Part shown: positions 11,366 to 14,335 of the stretch, one piece after another | Layout: each line of letters opens with the position of its first letter | Position numbering within the stretch: the stretch's first letter is position 1 | Source: Ichthyophonus hoferi | Taxonomy: Eukaryota > Opisthokonta > Ichthyosporea > Ichthyophonida > Ichthyophonidae | Assembly (NCBI GenBank): GCA_002751075.1 | Contig: NAOQ01000396.1 | Coordinates: 42,956-57,290 of the forward strand | DNA: 14,335 bases | Direction of reading: 5' to 3' | Program-made: the position numbers and the translations under genes | Notes under the pieces: generated by a model | What the model was told of the DNA's origin: nothing | Seen by the model: the letters and a program-made list of their open reading frames with translations, nothing else | The model's database searches: none

Positions 11366-11665
11366 ATTGTATTATATCCCATCACATTTTATCTATCTTA
11401 TTATATCTTAATAAATCACATCATATCATATTCTTTATGTCCTAGTATATTATATCCTATCATATCCTATTATATTCTATTATATCATATCGTATTTTAT
11501 TATATCCTCATATTATATTCTACATATACTATTTTATCTCATTATATCATATCATACCATATCATATCATATTAAATTGTATTCTATTACATCACATCAT
11601 ATTATATTCTATATATCCTATTATATCCTACGATATCATATCATATTCCATTATATCCTACTACC
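11366..11665. repeat. degenerate ATATC/ATATCCT satellite-like repeat
   Basis: About 300 bases made almost wholly of imperfect 5- and 10-base units such as ATATC, ATCAT and TATATCCTAT. Plus-strand G is almost absent. This is low-complexity DNA with no coding content. Confidence 0.85.
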
Positions 11666-11897
11666 CCAGAATGATTAAAAATATAGCTTGGAGCCTTGCT
11701 TGCTGTCACTAAAACCTCATGTAATATTGATATATTAGATATAATGATTTGCTAATTTTAGCGCATGTAGTTATTATCTTACGGTATTATAGTTGCTATT
11801 TCACAATGTTGTAATTATTATCTTACTTTGCTGTCCTTAACTATTATATTGCTTTATTGTAAATACTATCTCACCCATTATGAATGGTCACAATCGC

Positions 11898-12090
11898 AAG
11901 CAGAAAATCAAATAGTTAAAAAGCTTTATTCAATATAATTGCGGAAAAAGAAGAAGCTGGTTCTGTCACAGACAGAACCTATTTATACTTTCTAAATATA
12001 GCATATTAAGCATAAACCACATTATAACCTAGAATTAATTAATTAATTAATTACCTAATTTAGATTATAACTGTTATTTCTTTAATGTTA
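11898..12090 (+). repeat. diverged interspersed repeat, copy 2, with a hairpin
   Basis: Second copy of the repeat at 10241-10437, in direct orientation. It contains a perfect hairpin at 11959-11979, GGTTCTGTC / GACAGAACC with a three-base ACA loop. In copy 1 only the right arm is clearly kept. There is no open frame. Confidence 0.5.
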
Positions 12091-12962
12091 TGTATACAAA
12101 CAAAGTCAAATAGAAATCCAGTTTCTATTTATTTATCACTCCTTAGCTAAACTAATCATGTATGTAGTAAGTATTGGCTCCTTTTAATCTATTGGTTGGT
12201 CATATTGTAACGGGAAGGACTTGGTTGGTGAACGATAAATGATTGGTGTAGTGATGTCAGCTTTATAATATAGAGAATAGAAAGACCGATAAAAACAACT
12301 AGGAAAAAATAAATTATAAATAAACAAAAAACTAATCAAAGAAAACCAATACAAAACACAACCAATAGGTATAGGTACATCTATTTATAACGTGAGCTCA
12401 CTAGGCCCCACCTTGTCCTCCCCTTCTAATACCCAATCACATTTCTTGAAATAACTAAAAGATCCATTAGGGGTAGGCAAGGCACTGTCAGGGGTGGTTG
12501 GGACAGAATGGTTCTAAGGGGAAGGGCCAATGAGTAATGGGTGTTAAAATTAAAATAAGAATAAAGATTAAAGCGAGAAGTTCAGAGCCAGGAGAGGTAA
12601 AAGCCAATCATATCAATTTGGTTTTTAGTAAGAAAGATATAATTCGTAGCATAATACTGAAATCTATCGTCATTAATCGCTCTAAGTAGTAATTAATAAT
12701 AACCAATCGATTGCTAATATTATTTTTAAATAACTGATTATTTAAAATATTTCTCCCTAGTTGACTAACAGAAATTCGCCGGGCAGACCTAACCCCACTA
12801 ACCTTCCAGCTCTAGTCATTATATAAAGCCTCAACGTATTGCCGTTACAATATGTGTCAGTATATATAAAATATAAAATAAAATATATTATAACAGTGTA
12901 ATACAAATAAAATAAAACTGCAATAAAATTAAACTGTATAACTATCCAATCAAAAAACCTCA
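12091..12962. other. 3' flank of the PNPLA6/7-like gene, CCAAT-rich, with a GC-richer island
   Basis: No coding region is supported. CCAAT/ATTGG pentamers lie at 12191, 12242, 12346, 12362, 12433, 12527, 12604 and 12703. About 12392-12540 is clearly less AT-rich than its surroundings. It begins with the palindrome GTGAGCTCAC (12392-12401) and has imperfect inverted arms at 12411-12423 and 12470-12482 (11 of 13 matching). It could be a distal regulatory patch, or the 3' UTR of the minus-strand gene. No canonical minus-strand poly(A) signal was seen close to the stop; one candidate is at 12128-12133. Confidence 0.35.
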
Positions 12963-14273
12963 TTATACCTGGTTTTCCTGCAGATCCATCATACTCACGC
13001 CTCTCTCCTTTAGCATGGCAGGAAGGTGGCGGGAGGCTCCCCATTGGCCCATAACCCCCTATGAAAATACAGGGTTAAATTATAATGAAACAGGAAAGGG
13101 AGAGAAAGACTGCACATTTACGTGGTCGTCAAACGATAGTGAATATAATAACATAGAATATCGAACCGGTCATATATGACCCGACCCCTATATGGTAAAG
13201 GTAGCGCTAGACTATTATTGCCACTATATTTACATGTAGTTTATAGCTCTTTTTAATATAATAAATAGCTATTTATCATGTTTGATGTGCTATTAAACCT
13301 AAACTTAAGCGATTTCTCCGATATTATTACTAAATATAACAATGAATTAGTGAATCATTTCGCAGTTTTAGAATAAAATAACCCAATGGAAGATTATTAC
13401 ATTACAGGGATTCCCGGAAATAAATAAACAAATCCTAGAATAAATGGACATATTTGTTTTTTTGAATAACAAATTTTCAACAAAAAAGTATAAGAAATGT
13501 ATGTAAAAATATAATTCTTTTAATAAAAATAGCACAAATGTAAGTTTCTTTTAATTTCCTTTTAATTATTCTATTTCGTTATTTTACGTATTATTTTTAT
13601 ATACAAAACTTTCATTTTTTTTCAGGATTGATCCATGTATTTCCGGAAATCCCTGTAAATCGGAAAATACATACATACATACATACATACATACATACAT
13701 ACATACATACATACAACACACATACACACACATATACATGCATACATACATACACACATACATATATACATACACACAGACCTTAGTATACTTGTACCCA
13801 GCCTGTTCTATCTCCTTAAAGCTGCCAAACTGCAAGGTACTATACATGTCGATAGGAGGTCGCATATACTCACACATCTCCTGTGATAGCACATCCTCCA
13901 TCTGCCGTACACACGATACATAGGCTAAACGTGATTGGATTTCAGCCATGTCTGGAACCTGTAGCCAACCAAGTAGGAATTGGTTTTGGGAGAGAGAGTG
14001 CAATGTAAGTGGTAGCTATTTATATAGAAGTATGTATGAATGTATGCATGTATGTATGATAGTATGTATGTATGTTTGACAGTATATATGCATGTGTATA
14101 GAATTTTTGAATTTAACTACACACCTTGATTGGCGTGGCAAATGGGTTCCAACGTTTCCATAACAACCACCAACCAGATAGCTCGTCGCCATAATTACTG
14201 AAATCCTTCTCACTCTTGCTACTCACATCAACAGCAAAGATCACTTGCGCCCCCAAATCGCGCATTATATCGG
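12963..14273 (-). CDS. PNPLA6/7-like (neuropathy target esterase) phospholipase, last three exons, 5' part outside window
   Basis: C-terminal end of a patatin-like serine (lyso)phospholipase of the NTE family, which is ER-anchored and breaks down phosphatidylcholine and lysophospholipids in animals. Exons in transcript order are 14273-14125, 13958-13782 and 13058-12963, ending in TAA. The first starts in codon phase and reads [19 protein letters not shown], then [18 protein letters not shown], the segment just after the catalytic Asp of the patatin domain. The second reads [16 protein letters not shown] and [17 protein letters not shown], strongly NTE-like. The third reads [20 protein letters not shown] and ends LQENQV; it aligns in register with the human segment around VFDIWGRSGVLEKML. 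The long acidic tail of human NTE is absent. The catalytic Ser (GxSxG), the catalytic Asp, the cyclic-nucleotide-binding-like domains and the membrane anchor would lie beyond the right edge. Which of PNPLA6 or PNPLA7 is closer cannot be decided here. Confidence 0.9.
13168..13181. repeat. perfect 14-base palindrome in the last PNPLA6/7-like intron
   Basis: GGTCATATATGACC equals its own reverse complement. It sits in the intron about 110 bases before the terminal exon. It could be a dimeric protein-binding site or chance. Confidence 0.6.
13405..13655. mobile_element. 251-base MITE with TA target duplication (Tc1/mariner-like ends)
   Basis: The terminal inverted repeats are 18 bases: CAGGGATTCCCGGAAATA at 13405-13422, and its reverse complement with one mismatch at 13638-13655. 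Weaker inward similarity (an AATCCT block and an A-rich block) continues for some 30 bases more. TA dinucleotides flank both ends (13403-13404 and 13656-13657), as expected for Tc1/mariner-type insertion. The inside is AT-rich and has no transposase frame, so it would be non-autonomous. It sits in the last intron of the PNPLA6/7-like gene. Confidence 0.75.
13667..13779. repeat. (ATAC)n microsatellite with CA-rich tail
   Basis: Uninterrupted ATAC units run from 13667 to 13715, followed by mixed CACA/CATA units up to 13779. It starts 12 bases after the MITE end and stops at the 5' splice site of the PNPLA6/7-like exon 13958-13782. The long Tyr/Val/Met/Cys-rich reading through it is an artefact of the repeat. 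Confidence 0.92.
14028..14100. repeat. imperfect (TATG)n microsatellite
   Basis: Interrupted GTAT/TATG units in the short intron 13959-14124. It is the reverse complement in type of the ATAC repeat on the other side of the exon 13782-13958. Confidence 0.85.
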
Positions 14274-14275
14274 CT

Positions 14276-14335
14276 ATAGTATATAGGATGGTATATAAGA
14301 TAGTATGTAGGATAGTATATAGTATGGTATATAAG
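14276..14335. repeat. 12-base tandem repeat (five units to the window edge)
   Basis: Five consecutive 12-base units of the form ATAGTATATAGG / ATGGTATATAAG, running into the right edge of the window. On the minus strand the array ends directly at the 3' splice site of the PNPLA6/7-like exon that begins at 14273. Confidence 0.85.

Noticed and set aside
11959-12000. Helitron 3' end (hairpin followed by CTRR)
   Set aside because: A hairpin is followed by CTAA 13 bases later, but the next base is A, not the expected T, and no matching TC start was found.
12757-13044. Minus-strand open frame starting [13 protein letters not shown]
   Set aside because: It overlaps the terminal PNPLA6/7-like exon in another frame. 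The phase-0 frame continues directly from the previous exon and matches the NTE tail; this one matches nothing.
13667-13779. CRISPR-like array
   Set aside because: It is a 4-base microsatellite with no spacers, in a eukaryotic intron.
13584-13781. Tyr/Val/Met/Cys-rich extension of the PNPLA6/7-like exon
   Set aside because: It is a translation of the ATAC microsatellite and MITE beyond a GTCTGT splice donor at 13781, not protein.
1-14335. tRNA or rRNA genes
   Set aside because: No sequence with convincing tRNA A and B boxes or rRNA core was seen on either strand by eye; a dedicated scan was not possible.

Overview
The window is AT-rich eukaryotic DNA with spliced genes, GT-AG introns, many microsatellites and decayed mobile elements. 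Both recognisable genes lie on the minus strand. The short introns (about 160-720 bases) and the PNPLA6/7 (neuropathy target esterase) tail suggest an invertebrate animal. A sponge is my best guess, but the sequence alone cannot prove it.

Layout from left to right. 1-860 is AT-rich 3' flank with a cluster of CCAAT/ATTGG pentamers. 861-5397 is a complete seven-exon gene on the minus strand for a glutamine-hydrolysing asparagine synthetase. All six splice junctions join in phase, giving 590 residues that run colinearly with bacterial AsnB and plant asparagine synthetases. 5398-7029 is its promoter side and AT-rich intergenic DNA. 7030-10170 is a heavily decayed Ty1/copia-type retrotransposon on the plus strand, with protease, integrase, reverse transcriptase and RNase H regions still in family order. 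10171-12100 is a repeat-rich patch: two diverged copies of a roughly 190-base repeat, a two-copy tandem repeat with a unit of about 200 bases, and a degenerate ATATC-type satellite. 12100-12960 is another CCAAT-rich stretch with a small GC-richer island. 12963-14273 holds the last three exons of a PNPLA6/7-like phospholipase, which enters from the right edge. Its last intron carries a complete-looking 251-base MITE with TA target sites.

The two genes are unrelated in function: asparagine synthesis in the cytosol, and lysophospholipid/phosphatidylcholine turnover at the ER. They share only strand and neighbourhood. I found no sign of a defence island, gene cluster or clearly new system. The most useful leads are the plant/bacterial-type asparagine synthetase, the MITE, the complementary microsatellites flanking one PNPLA exon, the 12-base tandem repeat that forms a 3' splice site, and the unclassified repeats at 10240-12100.
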